Below are positions 46,926 through 56,860 of a stretch of DNA of 64,000 nucleotides, piece by piece. Where the stretch lies: positions 72,707,203 through 72,771,202 of the forward strand of contig NC_085139.1 in NCBI RefSeq assembly GCF_024139115.2. Reading direction: 5' to 3'. The notes beneath the pieces were generated by a model, which did no database searches, had not been told where the DNA came from, and saw only the letters and a program-made list of their open reading frames with translations. Made by a program: the position numbers and the translations under genes. Each line of letters begins with the position of its first letter. Position 1 is the stretch's first letter. Source of the DNA: Armigeres subalbatus. Its lineage: Eukaryota > Arthropoda > Insecta > Diptera > Culicidae.

Positions 46926-47565
46926 GGGGAAGTGGGGGTAGCACGCCCATAGGGGTTAAAACGCGCCACCCCTGAATAAGGTTAAATATCCCCATTTTGA
47001 TTATTTTCAATAGTCTATACGATAAAGCAATGAAAAATATTGCCATTGGATACATATATTTCATGATTTTTCTCTAGTTATACATGAAAAACTCGAAAAA
47101 ACGATTTTTGCGTGTTTTGATGCAATTCTAGCTCGGTGGAATTTAGTCTTTCTGTCGCTGTTATACATTGATAAATTAATAATTGAGCCATGAGCCATGC
47201 TGCTTACTCGTGTTCTTTATGTTCCAGACGAAATCGTCGTCAAAAATGGTTTTAAAACGATTTTATGGGCCTTCAAACTTCTGAGGTCGGTGTGGGGCAT
47301 TACGCCCATGCTCATTTCGTATGACCGAAACAGCTGAAACATTCGGTTAATTGCCTTAATGTAGGCAATTAAAATGAAAATCAGTACGATAAGCACATGC
47401 GCGTTTTAACCCATGCAATAAAATGGACAATTAGATATCTGTTATCGGTAGTCAGTCGCAGATATGCTGTTCTTCAGTATGCGCTGATGAAAACTGGCTG
47501 AAATGGTGGTTTTCATTGATAAAAATGGCATTTTCCTTAACGTGGGCGTCCTACCCCCAGTTCCC
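46926..47565. mobile_element. 640-bp TA-flanked MITE
   Basis: The left end GGGGAAGTGGGGGTAGCACG and the right end TAGGACGCCC-type termini are inverted complements over ~24 bp with two mismatches (right end CCTACCCCCAGTTCCCC). TA lies on both sides (46924-46925 and 47566-47567). Internal copies of the terminal motif occur (GTGGGGCATTACGCCCATG near 47290). No open frame of note. It is inserted in the last 133-bp unit. Confidence 0.85.
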
Positions 47566-47567
47566 CT

Positions 47568-48070
47568 ACACATATCATATTCAGAACAGGCCAATATTAA
47601 TTGAATTTATGTTATTTTTATTTAACACGGTATGATACCGCGTAAAAAACTAATTTGGTGTACTTGTAGAAATCGCACACCAGTACCAACAGATTTATTT
47701 GACAGCAATCCATCGAGTTTTAGACTGGACGAATAAAAATTCTCATGGACGTAAACAGATTTTAATAAGACAAATTTGAAAAATTTGAAGGGTATTTTTG
47801 ATTGCCGATTCTCAATAAACTATGATTTGTTCAATGCGCTAAAAGTACACAATAAAAACTAGGAACTCTAAAATACGTGTTACATACAACTTAGTTAGAG
47901 TAAGTAGTTGGGCTGGCGTATAAATTAGATTTGAAAACCAAGCACTACCTACTACGACGGGAATTAGCTCACTACCCTAATCAAATAGCTTGAAAGGGGC
48001 TCTAACTGTAATTAGGCTGATACAAATATTGATCAAATTATGTCTTTTGATTTTTTATTTTAAATAAAAA
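47568..48070. other. No gene recognised
   Basis: The first ~40 bp continue the interrupted 133-bp unit. The rest is AT-rich and unassigned. Confidence 0.45.
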
Positions 48071-48478
48071 CCCAACTTAATTCACCAAGTGGTGATACTG
48101 CCTTTCTCGCATTTAGCCAAGACACCAACCTTATATGGCGCTTATACAGTTTGATTCCATTTTCTTAATAACTTTTAAACGCAATGGTCGATCGTTATCA
48201 AATTCAATAGTGATCAACAAGACTTTGTCCCCTGTCGAATGCAACTTGTTGCGAGAAAATCGGTTAAGAATTACTATATAAAAAATTGGCTAATGTTTTT
48301 CGGTTTTCGTGTGCACACACACACACATACACACGGACAGACAGACATTTGTTCAGTTCGACGAGCTGAGTCGATTGGTATATAACATCATGGGTCTCCG
48401 AGACTTCTATAAAAAGTTCGATTTTGGAGTGAAATGATAGCCTTTCGGTACAACTTTGTTGTACGAGAAAGGCAAAAA
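48071..48478 (+). mobile_element. CCCA...GAGAAAGGC element, copy 3
   Basis: It starts CCCAACTTAATTCACC after A5 and ends GAGAAAGGC followed by A5, again consistent with insertion at a short A-run. It contains a (CA)n run and CGGACAGACAGACATTTG as in copy 1. About 408 bp, non-coding. Confidence 0.8.
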
Positions 48479-48499
48479 TGGAGGTAAACAATTGCACGA

Positions 48500-49050
48500 T
48501 AAAAATAAACGCTGTCTTCTGCTAGAAATTAACACTCCGTTAGCTTTAGTTCAGGATTTGAGATCTACCGCTGCAACAAAACACTTTCTTCGTTATTATA
48601 AGTTTCGAAATATATTCAACCATGTTAATTATACCTTACAGAATTTAAGAAAAACACCGTGAGGTAGTTCTGGGATATTCTGCTTCGTCCAAACTGTCAT
48701 TCAGCTAGAGACTTGAGATCTACAGCAACTATTTTTTTATCGTTATTTAAGGCATCGATAATCGATATGCATTCATTTACTTCTCCTGGAAGATTAACAA
48801 ATATTTTAAAATAGTTTTGAAATATTCTGGGTCATCCAAACTGTCTTTGAGTTCGGAACTAAAGATCAACAGCTGGTAAAAAATAATTCTTCGTTAATCA
48901 AAGTTGCTATATGTATGTTATTCTTATGATATTTGAATCTTGAGTAATAAAATATACTGTCGTGACTGAACTGAGGTGAGAACTTAAGGAAAGTTTGGAT
49001 GATCCAAAATATCATAAAACTATCTTACGATGTCTGTAGACTAACAAGAG
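48500..49050. repeat. Degenerate ~150-bp repeat, three direct copies and one inverted
   Basis: CTTCGTTATTA-like words at 48591, 48741 and 48892 and the preceding GAGATCTAC-like words are spaced about 150 bp. ATTCTGCTTCGTCCAAACTG (48680) recurs as ATTCTGGGTCATCCAAACTG (48825). It appears in inverted form as AAGTTTGGATGATCCAAAAT near 48991. The sequence is unrelated to the 151-bp satellite at 58.6 kb as far as I can see. Confidence 0.6.
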
Positions 49051-49159
49051 AGTTCGAAATTCCAGCCAGTAAAGCAATAATCTTAATAATAATAAAATAA
49101 AATAAAATAAAAACTTCCATTACGAATGTGGACAAATGCATAAGAATACTTTGAATAAT

Positions 49160-49487
49160 AAAAATGCTACTGCCATATTTCTGGAGAAATTCCGGGAGGA
49201 TTTCCAGGAGGAATTCTTGGGGGGAACTCCAGGGGGAATAACCAGTTCCGAAAACATTCCTGATAGAATTCCCGAAACCACTCTTGATAGGATTTCTGGA
49301 GGAACTTCCGGAGGAAATCGTGTACGAATTTCTGGAGGAATTCCTGATGGAGATCCTGAGGCAATATATGGTGAAATTCCTGGGGAATTCGTGGGCGGAT
49401 TCCCGGAGAAATTTTCGTGAATTCTGTCATTTTTTTCGGGTAGTCCTCTTGAATTCTTCCAAGAATTCCTTCTGAAGTTTCCCCAGG
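49160..49487. repeat. Degenerate 12-bp GGAATTCC-type repeat, block 2
   Basis: AATTCCTGGAGGAA-like words recur every 12 bp or a multiple (TTCCGGGAGGATTTCCAGGA). This is the left end of a long array broken by the element at 49492. Confidence 0.75.
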
Positions 49488-49491
49488 AATT

Positions 49492-50233
49492 CGATTTTAA
49501 GAACGGGTATGCAGTCTTGAAGACTGAAACAAGATGATATTTTTTCAGACGTTTCGACACGGGGATGGCGTCTTCATCAGGGGAAAAACTGTGTTTGTTT
49601 CTAGTCTATTGCTTTGACTAACGTTAGACTGTCTGGCGTGGATTTTCCTGGTACATGACTTGGAGAATACACAATTTCGAAAACATTGACACTGACATAT
49701 AAATGTAAGAGATGAGTAGATTATTCAGTTTGGGCATCTAGGCTACCATTTCACAAAAAGGGGGTTTGCAATAAGGCGGTGTTTGAAAGAAAATTCGCAT
49801 TATTTGTGTGAAATTGTGTGTTTTCGAAGTGTAAGCCAGTTTCTACATGTTTGGGTGTGTTGTAAAAAAAAAAGAAAATTATTTATTTGTCACTGTCAAT
49901 GTTTTTAAAATTGTGTGTTCTCGAAATACCAGAAAAATCCACGCCAGACAGTTTACGTTAGACTAAACAATAGATTACAAACAAACACAATATTTTTCCT
50001 CTGATGAAGACACCATCCCTGTGTCGAAACGTTGGACAAATCTAGACTAACATTTGAAAAGGGCGTAACAGCCAAAATGTATTCCTTCTGATTCTTCGTC
50101 TACATATAAAGCAATATATGTGGACGACGAATCAGAAGGAAAAAAAATTGGCTGTCAAGCCCTTTTCAAATGTTGGTCTAGAAATATACATCTTGTTTCG
50201 ATCTTCAAGACTGCGTAGCCGTTCTTAAAATCG
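49492..50233. mobile_element. 742-bp long-terminal-inverted-repeat element
   Basis: The left arm (49492 to about 49680) begins CGATTTTAAGAACGG. The right arm (about 49900-50233) ends CCGTTCTTAAAATCG. They are inverted complements for about 190 bp once a later 130-bp insertion in the right arm is removed. AATT lies on both sides and may be a 4-bp duplication or part of the terminus. It has no coding capacity. It splits the 12-bp repeat array. Confidence 0.85.
50047..50176. mobile_element. 130-bp hairpin MITE inside the inverted-repeat element
   Basis: The arms begin CTAACATTTGAAAAGGGCGT and end GCCCTTTTCAAATGTTGG, and pairing continues almost to the centre (ACATATA / TATATGT). It is flanked by TCTAGA on both sides (50041-50046 and 50177-50182), a 6-bp duplication. 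The left arm of the host element lacks it, which shows the empty site. Confidence 0.88.
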
Positions 50234-50259
50234 AATTATAAATATAGAGTCAAATTCTA

Positions 50260-52184
50260 CACAGTTCCTCAGGAATTATTCCGGACATTCTCCAGAACTT
50301 CCTTCAAAATTTCCTTCGGTAATTAGTCCAAAAAAAATCTTCCAAGAATTCCATACTCCTTCAGGAATTACACCGGGAATTCATCTAAGACTTCCTCCGG
50401 GTATTTCTCCTACAGTTCTTCCGAGAATTTCTCCTGTTGATCCTCCGGGAATTTCTTTGAGAATTCCTCCAGGAATTCCTGCAAGAATTCTTCCGGAGAT
50501 TCCTCCTGGAATTTTTCCAATGATACCTGCAGGAGTTCTTCCGGGGACTCCTTTAGGATTTTCTCATGGAATTCCTCCAGAAATTCCACGAATACCTACA
50601 GGAATTACTTCTGGAAATCCTCTAAGATCTCCTTATTTAATTCCTCCGAGGAAATACTCTACTTTAGGAAATCCTCCCACAACTCCTTCGAGAATTATTC
50701 CCAGTTTCTCCAAGAATTCCTCCATGAATTACTCCAGGAACTACTCCTGGAATTTCTCCTTTAATTCCTCCAGGAATTCCTTCTGGAATTGTTTCGGAAA
50801 TTCTAGGAATTCCTCTGGCAATTTCTTCCATGAACTCCTCCGGGGTTCATTCCTGGAATTCTTCCAAAAAAAATTTAAAAAATCCTCCAGGATTTGCTTC
50901 AGGAGTTCCTCCAGGAGTTTCTCCGTGAATTTCTCCTGGAATTCCTACGGAAATTCCTCAAGAACTTCCTCCAGGATTTTCGCCGGGAATTACTCCGTAA
51001 ATTTATCCAAGAATCTCTTCAGGAATTCCTCCTTCTTTCGTCCAGAAGTTCCTACTAGAATTCTTCGGAGGATTCCTCTATAAATTCGTTCAAGATTTTT
51101 TCCTAGAATTCCTCAAGAAATTCATCAGGGGACTCATCGATAATTTCCTTCCACCCAGGAATTCTTTTAGTGAATTCTTCCATCAATTCCTCCAGGAACT
51201 CCTCTGTGATTTTCTTCAGAAATTCCTCTGAGAATTACTACGGGCTTTTCTTCGTAAGTTCCTCCAAGAGTTCTTCTGGAAATTCCTTCCGAAATCCCTC
51301 CTGGAATTGCTCCACGAATTCCTCCAGAAGTTTCTCCGGGAACTCTTCCAGGAGTTCATCCGAGAACTCCTCCAGGATTTTTTTTTCAGGATTTTTTCCA
51401 GCAATTCTCGCGGAAATTCCTCAAGGACTTCCTCCTGAAATTCCTCCAGATTTTCTTCCTGGAATTTCTGCAATATTTTTTGCAAGGGATCCTCCAGAAA
51501 TTATACATACTGCATTTTCTCAGGGAAATCCTCCAGGAATTGTTTCGGCAATTCTTCTGGTAATTCAGCTGGAAATTTCTCTAGGAAGTCCTCCTTCGGG
51601 GTTTCCTTAAGGAGTTCTTCCTAAAAGTTCCTAAAAATTCTTTCGAAAATTGGTTCAGGAGTTCCTTCTGGAATTCCTACGGAAATATCATCAGGACTTC
51701 CTTCAGGATTTTCTCCGGGAATCACTCCGAAATTTCTTCCAATCCTCTAGGAATTTCTCCGGAAATTCGTCCAGAAGTTCCTGCGGGAATTCCTGTGAGA
51801 TTCCAGAAATTCCTGCACGAATTCTTCCGAGGATTCCTCCGGGAATTCTTCCATGAATTCCTCCAGGATTTACTCCTGGAATTCCTCCAGGAAATCTTCC
51901 TTTAATTCCTCGAGGAATTCCTTTGGGAACCCCTACAGGAATTCTTTTGGCAATTGTTCTAGGAGTTCCTCCAGTAATTTCTCCAGGAACTCCTTCGGGA
52001 TTTTCTTCAGGAATTTTTTAGACAATTTCTACGGGAATTCCTTAGACAATTCCTACGGGAATTCCTCCAAGAATTCCTCCGGAAATTTCTCCAGAAATTC
52101 TCACGGAAATTCTTCAAGGAGTTTCTGCTGCAATGCCTCCGGATTTTCTTCGGGGAATTTCTGCAGGATTTTTTCTAGGAATTC
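50260..52184. repeat. Degenerate 12-bp GGAATTCCTCC-type repeat, block 3
   Basis: Words such as GGAATTCCTCCA, AGAATTCTTCCG and GGAATTTCTCCT follow each other with 12-bp spacing over about 1.9 kb. Because 12 is a multiple of 3, each frame gives a four-residue periodic peptide (GIPP/EIPP in one frame, NSSR/NSSG in another). That explains the 208-, 146- and 123-codon open frames here. Divergence between neighbours is high, so the array is old. Confidence 0.88.
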
Positions 52185-52192
52185 GCCTAGAA

Positions 52193-53524
52193 CAACGGTT
52201 CTCAACCTCTACGTGTTTTTGTAATAATTGAGATACCCCTATTTTAATAAGTGTAGTTCATAAGATTTCCTTGTAAAGATCATTTTGAGCATTTTGAAAT
52301 GACGTTTCTGGACCTTTTGAAAGTAGGCTTCTTCTTGAAAGAAGAAGTCCGAGCCACTCGAAAGAAAGCTTCCGAGCCTCTTGAAATTGGGCTTCCGATC
52401 GTTTTGAAAACAGGCTTTCGAGCCATTTTAAAGTGGCTGGCTGAAAAAATAATTCCGAAATCTTCGAAAGGAGGTTTCCGAGCCTAATGAAAGGGGCACT
52501 TCAAGCCTCTTGAAAGGAGGATTTGATTATCTTAAAATGACGTTGCTGAGCCTTTTGAAAGTGGAATTCCGAGCTCCTCGATAGGGTTTTCGAGCCACTT
52601 GAAAGTGAGCTTACGAAGCAATTGAAAGAGGGCTCCTGGGTCTTTTGAAGGGGAGATTGATCATCTTGAAATGACGTTGTTGAGCCGTTTGAAAGTAGGC
52701 TTCCAAACTTCTTGAAAAAATTCCGAGCCACTCGAAAGAAAGTTTCCTAGCCATTTGAAATGGGCTTCCGAGTCTCTTGAGAGGGGGCTTTCAACTCTCT
52801 CGAAAAGGGAGCTTTCGAGCCTCCTGAAACTGGGCTTCTGACCCTTTTGAAAATAGGCTCCCGAGCAACTTGTGGGTTGGCTGAAAGAATTATGAGCCCC
52901 TCGGAAGGAGGTTGCCGAGCCTTTTAGAAGGCTGTTGAGCCTCATGAAAGGGGTATTTTGAGCATCTCGAAATGACGTTGTTGAGCCTTCTGAAAGTAGG
53001 CTTCCAAACTTTTCGAAGGAAGAATTCCGAGCTCTCGAAAGAAAGTTTCCGGGCTACTTGAAAAGAGACTCTCCTGAAAGGGGGCGTCCGACACTTTTTA
53101 AATCAGTTCCAACCACTTGAAAGAGGGCTGGTTGAAAGAAGAATTCCGATCTCCTCGAAATAAGGCTCTCAAGCCTCTTAAAAAAATATATTTGAAAGGA
53201 TGCTTCTGAACCTTCAAATTCAATATTCAATATTCTTATTCGATATTCTAGATTTGTTTGATCTTTTGTCCTACAGCCCTTCATACACTGTGTTAGCTGT
53301 GGTTAATATGATTCGATGTGTTTTGATTTACTGATTGCTTTGCATATGATGTACCATTCAAAGTCTTGCAATATAAATTTATACATTTATTAAGACTTGA
53401 CCATTATTTTTCAATTGGAATTGTTATACGTCATCACGCCATTACGAATTTTCGTCCGAGGTACCCCCTGGGGTCAGCGAAGGTACCCCCGGGGGGTACA
53501 TGTACCCCAGGTTGAGAACCGCTG
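52193..53524. mobile_element. 1.33-kb hAT-type element carrying a minisatellite
   Basis: The left end CAACGGTTCTCAACCT and the right end AGGTTGAGAACCGCTG are inverted complements with one mismatch. CAGNGGTTCTCAACCT is a common hAT terminus in animals. The flanks GCCTAGAA (52185-52192) and CTCTAGAA (53525-53532) are an 8-bp duplication with two differences. It contains no transposase frame. Most of the interior is a ~23-bp minisatellite, and near the right end are GGTACCCCC repeats. Confidence 0.82.
52290..53215. repeat. ~23-bp minisatellite (CGAGCC-N-TTGAAAG-N-GGCTTC)
   Basis: About 40 degenerate units of 22-24 bp. Each has GAGCC, then CTTGAAAG or a variant, then GGCTTC. Three consecutive units near 52350-52418 are each 23 bp. 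GAGCC and GGCTTC are near-complementary half-sites. Runs with TTGAAATGACGTTGTTGAGC recur three or four times at 290-310 bp spacing (52303, 52667, 52967), hinting at a higher-order unit. Confidence 0.75.
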
Positions 53525-53532
53525 CTCTAGAA

Positions 53533-54200
53533 GTTTCTCCTAGAATACCACCAGGAATGCCGTCGGAAATTCCTTCGAGAATCCATTCGTGAATTTCTTT
53601 GGAATGTCTCCAGGAAATTCTACAAGAGTTCCCCCGGGAATTCCTTCAGAAATTTCTCTGGGAATTCCTTCCTGGAATTCATCCGGAAATTCCTTCAGCA
53701 ATTCCTCCGGAAATTTCTCAAGAAATTTCTCTGGGAGTTTTCTTCAAGGATTCCTTTGAGAGTTCTTACAGGAATTCCTGTAGGAATTTCTGCACAATTT
53801 CCTTCGTTGCCGTAATCTGAAAAAGTGACGTATGCGCCATATTAGAACATACATGTTTTCCATTTTTCTATTAAAGATCTCGATGAGTGCTACTCGTTAA
53901 GACCATTTTTGGAAAATGGTGTATACGTCACTTTTTCAGATTACGGCAGTTCGGGAATGCCTCAAGGAATTCATCCGGTAGTACCTACGGGGATTCCTCC
54001 AGGAATTCCTACGGAAATTTCTCAAGAAATTCCTCCAAGAATTCCTACGGGAAGTCCTTTAGGAACTCTTACGGGAATTCATTTAGTAATTCGTACGGGA
54101 ATTCTACCAGGAATTCCTCCGGAAATTTCTCCAGCAATTCCTCCAGGAATTATTCCGGGAAATCTTAAAGGAATCTATCCGGGAAATCCTGCAGTGTTAT
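53533..54200. repeat. Degenerate 12-bp GGAATTCC-type repeat, block 4
   Basis: It continues block 3 on the other side of the hAT-type element with the same 12-bp spacing. It is itself interrupted at 53808-53948 by a hairpin element. Periodic peptides (NSSG/NSYG, GIPPE) are translation artefacts. Confidence 0.85.
53808..53948. mobile_element. 141-bp hairpin MITE (TGCCGTAATCTG ends)
   Basis: The left arm 53808-53842 starts TGCCGTAATCTGAAAAAGTG. The right arm 53914-53948 is its inverted complement with two or three mismatches. The core of about 70 bp is AT-rich. Target duplication is uncertain (TTCG occurs on both sides). Confidence 0.82.
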
Positions 54201-54240
54201 TGCCTAAACCTCAGCTATAATTGAGTGTATATTAGATGAA

Positions 54241-54529
54241 GGGGCCCTCCTTAGCCGTGCGGTATGACGCGCGGCTACAAAGCAAGACCATGCTGAGAGT
54301 GGCTTGGTTCGACTCCCGGTGCCGGTCTAGGCAATTTTCGGATTGGAAATTGTCTCGACTTCCCTGGGCATAAAAGTATCATCGTGTTAGCCTTATGATA
54401 TACGAATGCAAAAATGATAACTTGGCTTAGAAACCTCGCAGTTAATAACTGTGGAAGTGCTTAATGAACACTAAGCTGCGAGGCGGCTCTGTCCCAGTGT
54501 GGGGATGTAATGCCAATAAGAAGATGAAG
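54241..54529 (+). mobile_element. tRNA-derived SINE, Feilai-like, copy 2
   Basis: The head has the A-box-like TAGCCGTGCGGTATGACGCG at about 54251 and B box GGTTCGACTCCC at about 54306. The body is shared with 8402-8677, including GGAAGTGCTTAATGAACACT and GTCCCAGTGTGGGGATGTAA. A short AAGATGAAG tail follows. A perfect 10-bp duplication ATTAGATGAA lies at 54231-54240 and 54530-54539. This copy keeps a segment (GCATAAAAGTATCATCGTG) that copy 1 lacks. Confidence 0.9.
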
Positions 54530-54689
54530 ATTAGATGAAATCACAAAAAAGTATGAATAATTTATTAAGCTTATTGCTTGTATGTGTCAATTAATGTTCG
54601 CAGAATTACGATCAATCGTTAAAGGAGTGTACTGCATATTTTTCAGTTCTTTGTCGTATTGAAGTGCCGCACATTGTTATGCTATTTCC

Positions 54690-55160
54690 AAAAGGTCTCC
54701 AGAAGAAACTGCTGGGAGAATTGCTGAAAGAATTCCAGGAGGTATCCCAGGAAGAATTCTTGGAGGAATTCCCGGAGAAATTATTAGAGAAATTCTAGGA
54801 GGAAACATTGAAGGAAATTCTGGAGGCATGTCTGGAGGAATTGGCGGAGGAGAATTTCCGGAGGATTTTCTCCAGGAATTCCTCCACTAATTGCTTCAGG
54901 ACTTCCTCCAGGACCGCGTCCAGGAACTCCTCCAAAAATCACTCCAGGCCTGTGTCCAGGAACGCCTCCAAGAATTGATTCTCGTGTTCCTTTCGTAATT
55001 TCTTTACTAATTGCTTCAGACATTCTTCCAGTGCTTGCTTTATGCCTTTATGACTTCCTATAGAATTTTTTCTTGGAATTTCTCCTGAAATGCCGTCAGA
55101 CCTCCCTCCAAACATTCACCCAGGAATTACTCCAGGAACATGAATAGGAATTCCACCGCT
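54690..55160. repeat. Degenerate 12-bp GGAATTCC-type repeat, block 5
   Basis: AATTCCTCCAGGAA-like words occur in both orientations. The first half reads GGAGGAATT and the second half CCAGGAATTCCTCC, so the block changes orientation near 54860. It is probably the far end of the array that begins at 49160. Confidence 0.7.
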
Positions 55161-55430
55161 AATGTTGCTGAGAAGTCCACAAATTTACGTTTGGTATTAA
55201 AACACCTGAACATGTTGCGCCTGAAGTATTTTGCATATTTATTTTTGGTATTATTTTTCAGTATTTTACCTCTTATGCAAGGCAAATTCATATAGTTGAA
55301 GCATAAGCTCTAGAATACTAGTGGCGCTGTAGTCATTAATTGAATTTTTTCCGAAATAAAAATTAATAAGCGAAACTTGGCCTTTTATTAGGCGTCATGT
55401 TGTAGAGAATGTTTTGTTTTTTCGAATCTA

Positions 55431-56459
55431 TGACAAAAGGTCGAAAGACAAAAGGTCGAAAGGACAAAAGGTCGAATGACAAAAGGTCGAAAAGACAAAA
55501 GGTCGAAAGGACAAATGGTCGAAAAGACAAAACGTCGAAAGGGACAGAATGTCGAAAGGAAAAAAGGTCGAAAGGCATGGAAGCTCGAACGGGACAAAAG
55601 GTCGAAAAGGACAAAGGGTCGAAAGGGACAAAAGGTCTATAAAGAACAAGTTAATAACAAGTTCTATTCCAAATGAATTTTTGAAATGCATTTAACTTTA
55701 AGCAGAAATAACGCACTCATCTAGTCAATCAAAGTTGAAGAATGAGCAATTTTCTAAGAAGGAGTAATTACTATAAGACAATATTATGATGCACGGTTTA
55801 AAAAAAATGTCTTCCTTTTACTTCCACTAATTCGTTTTTAGGTTATTTGGTTACCAAAAAACGAATTAGTGGAAGTAAAAGGAAGACAATTTTTTTTAAA
55901 CCGTGTAACATTTTCCCCCAAGACGCTCGCAAATAATTATTAACTGTGTTTATGAATATCTAGTTAGTTCTGAAACAGATTAAAAAGATTGTTAATAAGA
56001 AATGAATAAAGCTTGTATTTCGCGAGACAGAGTTGTCCTACACTACGCAGGCGCACGCATTGAAAATACACCGGCTTATAATACACGCCGGTGTATTTGA
56101 TCGAAGTGTCATTTAGAAAACTCAAATATCCATATATTAGTGGTACTTATTGAATAAATCTTATTTACTTGTTAAAAATTGTAAAAACAAAATGGCAGAG
56201 AAACTGTGTAGGTCAACTCTGGCTCTGGTGCGAGATTGATTCTCTCCGTTTCTGCTTCTTGTCAATTTCAAACTTATGTTCCTTTCGACCTTTTGTCCTT
56301 TCGACCTTTTGTCCTTTCGACCTTTTGACCCGTTCGACGTTTTGTCCTTTCGACCTTTTGTCCTTTTCGACCATTTGTCCCTTCGACCTTTTGTCTTTCG
56401 ACGTTTTGTCTTTCCACCTTTTGTCCTTTCGACGTTTTGTCTTTCGACCTTTTGTCCCT
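55431..56459. mobile_element. Foldback-type element with tandem-repeat arms
   Basis: The left arm 55431-55636 is about 13 copies of a 15-17 bp word GGTCGAAAGGACAAAA. The right arm 56278-56459 is about 11 copies of its complement, TTTTGTCCTTTCGACC. The core of about 640 bp is AT-rich, contains a 50-bp-arm hairpin (55792-55905) and a second small one (56074-56100), and has no coding frame. Inverted arms made of short tandem repeats are the defining trait of Drosophila Foldback elements. Homology to them is not claimed. Confidence 0.8.
55792..55905. repeat. Hairpin with ~50-bp arms
   Basis: The left arm starts CACGGTTTAAAAAAAATGTC and runs to TTCGTTTTTAGG. The right arm is its inverted complement with one or two length differences in the A-run. 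The loop is about 12 bp (TTATTTGGTTAC region). It lies in the core of the foldback element. Confidence 0.88.
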
Positions 56460-56504
56460 AACCCTGTTTTTTCACCATCAACTGTTCATACCAAATTCTG
56501 TTAT

Positions 56505-56860
56505 CCAGGTCGCTAGTGCAAGTGGTACCTTGTCAAAAGCTTTTGAAAAGTCGGAACAAATAGCATCGACCTTGCCAATTCGACTAGCACTGTATAAGTA
56601 AACGCCAATGGCTTTCGACCGTTTTATTTTAACCTGAATCTATGTTGATGTTCGAAGATGATGAACTGTACTGTTGCAGAAGACTATCAAAAATTCTGGC
56701 GAAACAGTTCAAGATTGATATCGGCTGGTAGTTCTCTACACTATGTATGTTGCCGTATTTGTGATCGGGTACGATTGAAGCAAGTTTTCAAGCATCCAGG
56801 ACATATCCCCCTTTGCTGAAAGTGACCTGAGGAAGCCGGACGAAATACGACGAAAACTGG
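56505..56860 (-). pseudogene. Reverse transcriptase fragment of a non-LTR element (Jockey/CR1 type)
   Basis: On the minus strand one frame reads NYQPISILNCFARIFDSLL (about 56740-56680), matching the NYRPISIL block at the start of the RT domain, followed by QQYSSSSSNINIDSG. After a frameshift, DAICSDFSKAFDKVPLALA (about 56575-56510) gives the block with the first catalytic Asp. Nothing beyond is present, so this is a short internal fragment. It ends next to the foldback element. Confidence 0.75.

Noticed and set aside
39583..48497. Related minus-strand open frames (FLVQQSCTERL...) at 39583, 45592 and 48264
   Set aside because: They lie inside three copies of the same short non-coding element; similarity reflects element copies, and all have different truncated frames.
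50457..52224. Open frames of 208, 146 and 123 codons with Ser/Asn/Arg- and Pro/Ile-rich repeats
   Set aside because: They are translations of the degenerate 12-bp repeat, which keeps frame because 12 is a multiple of three.
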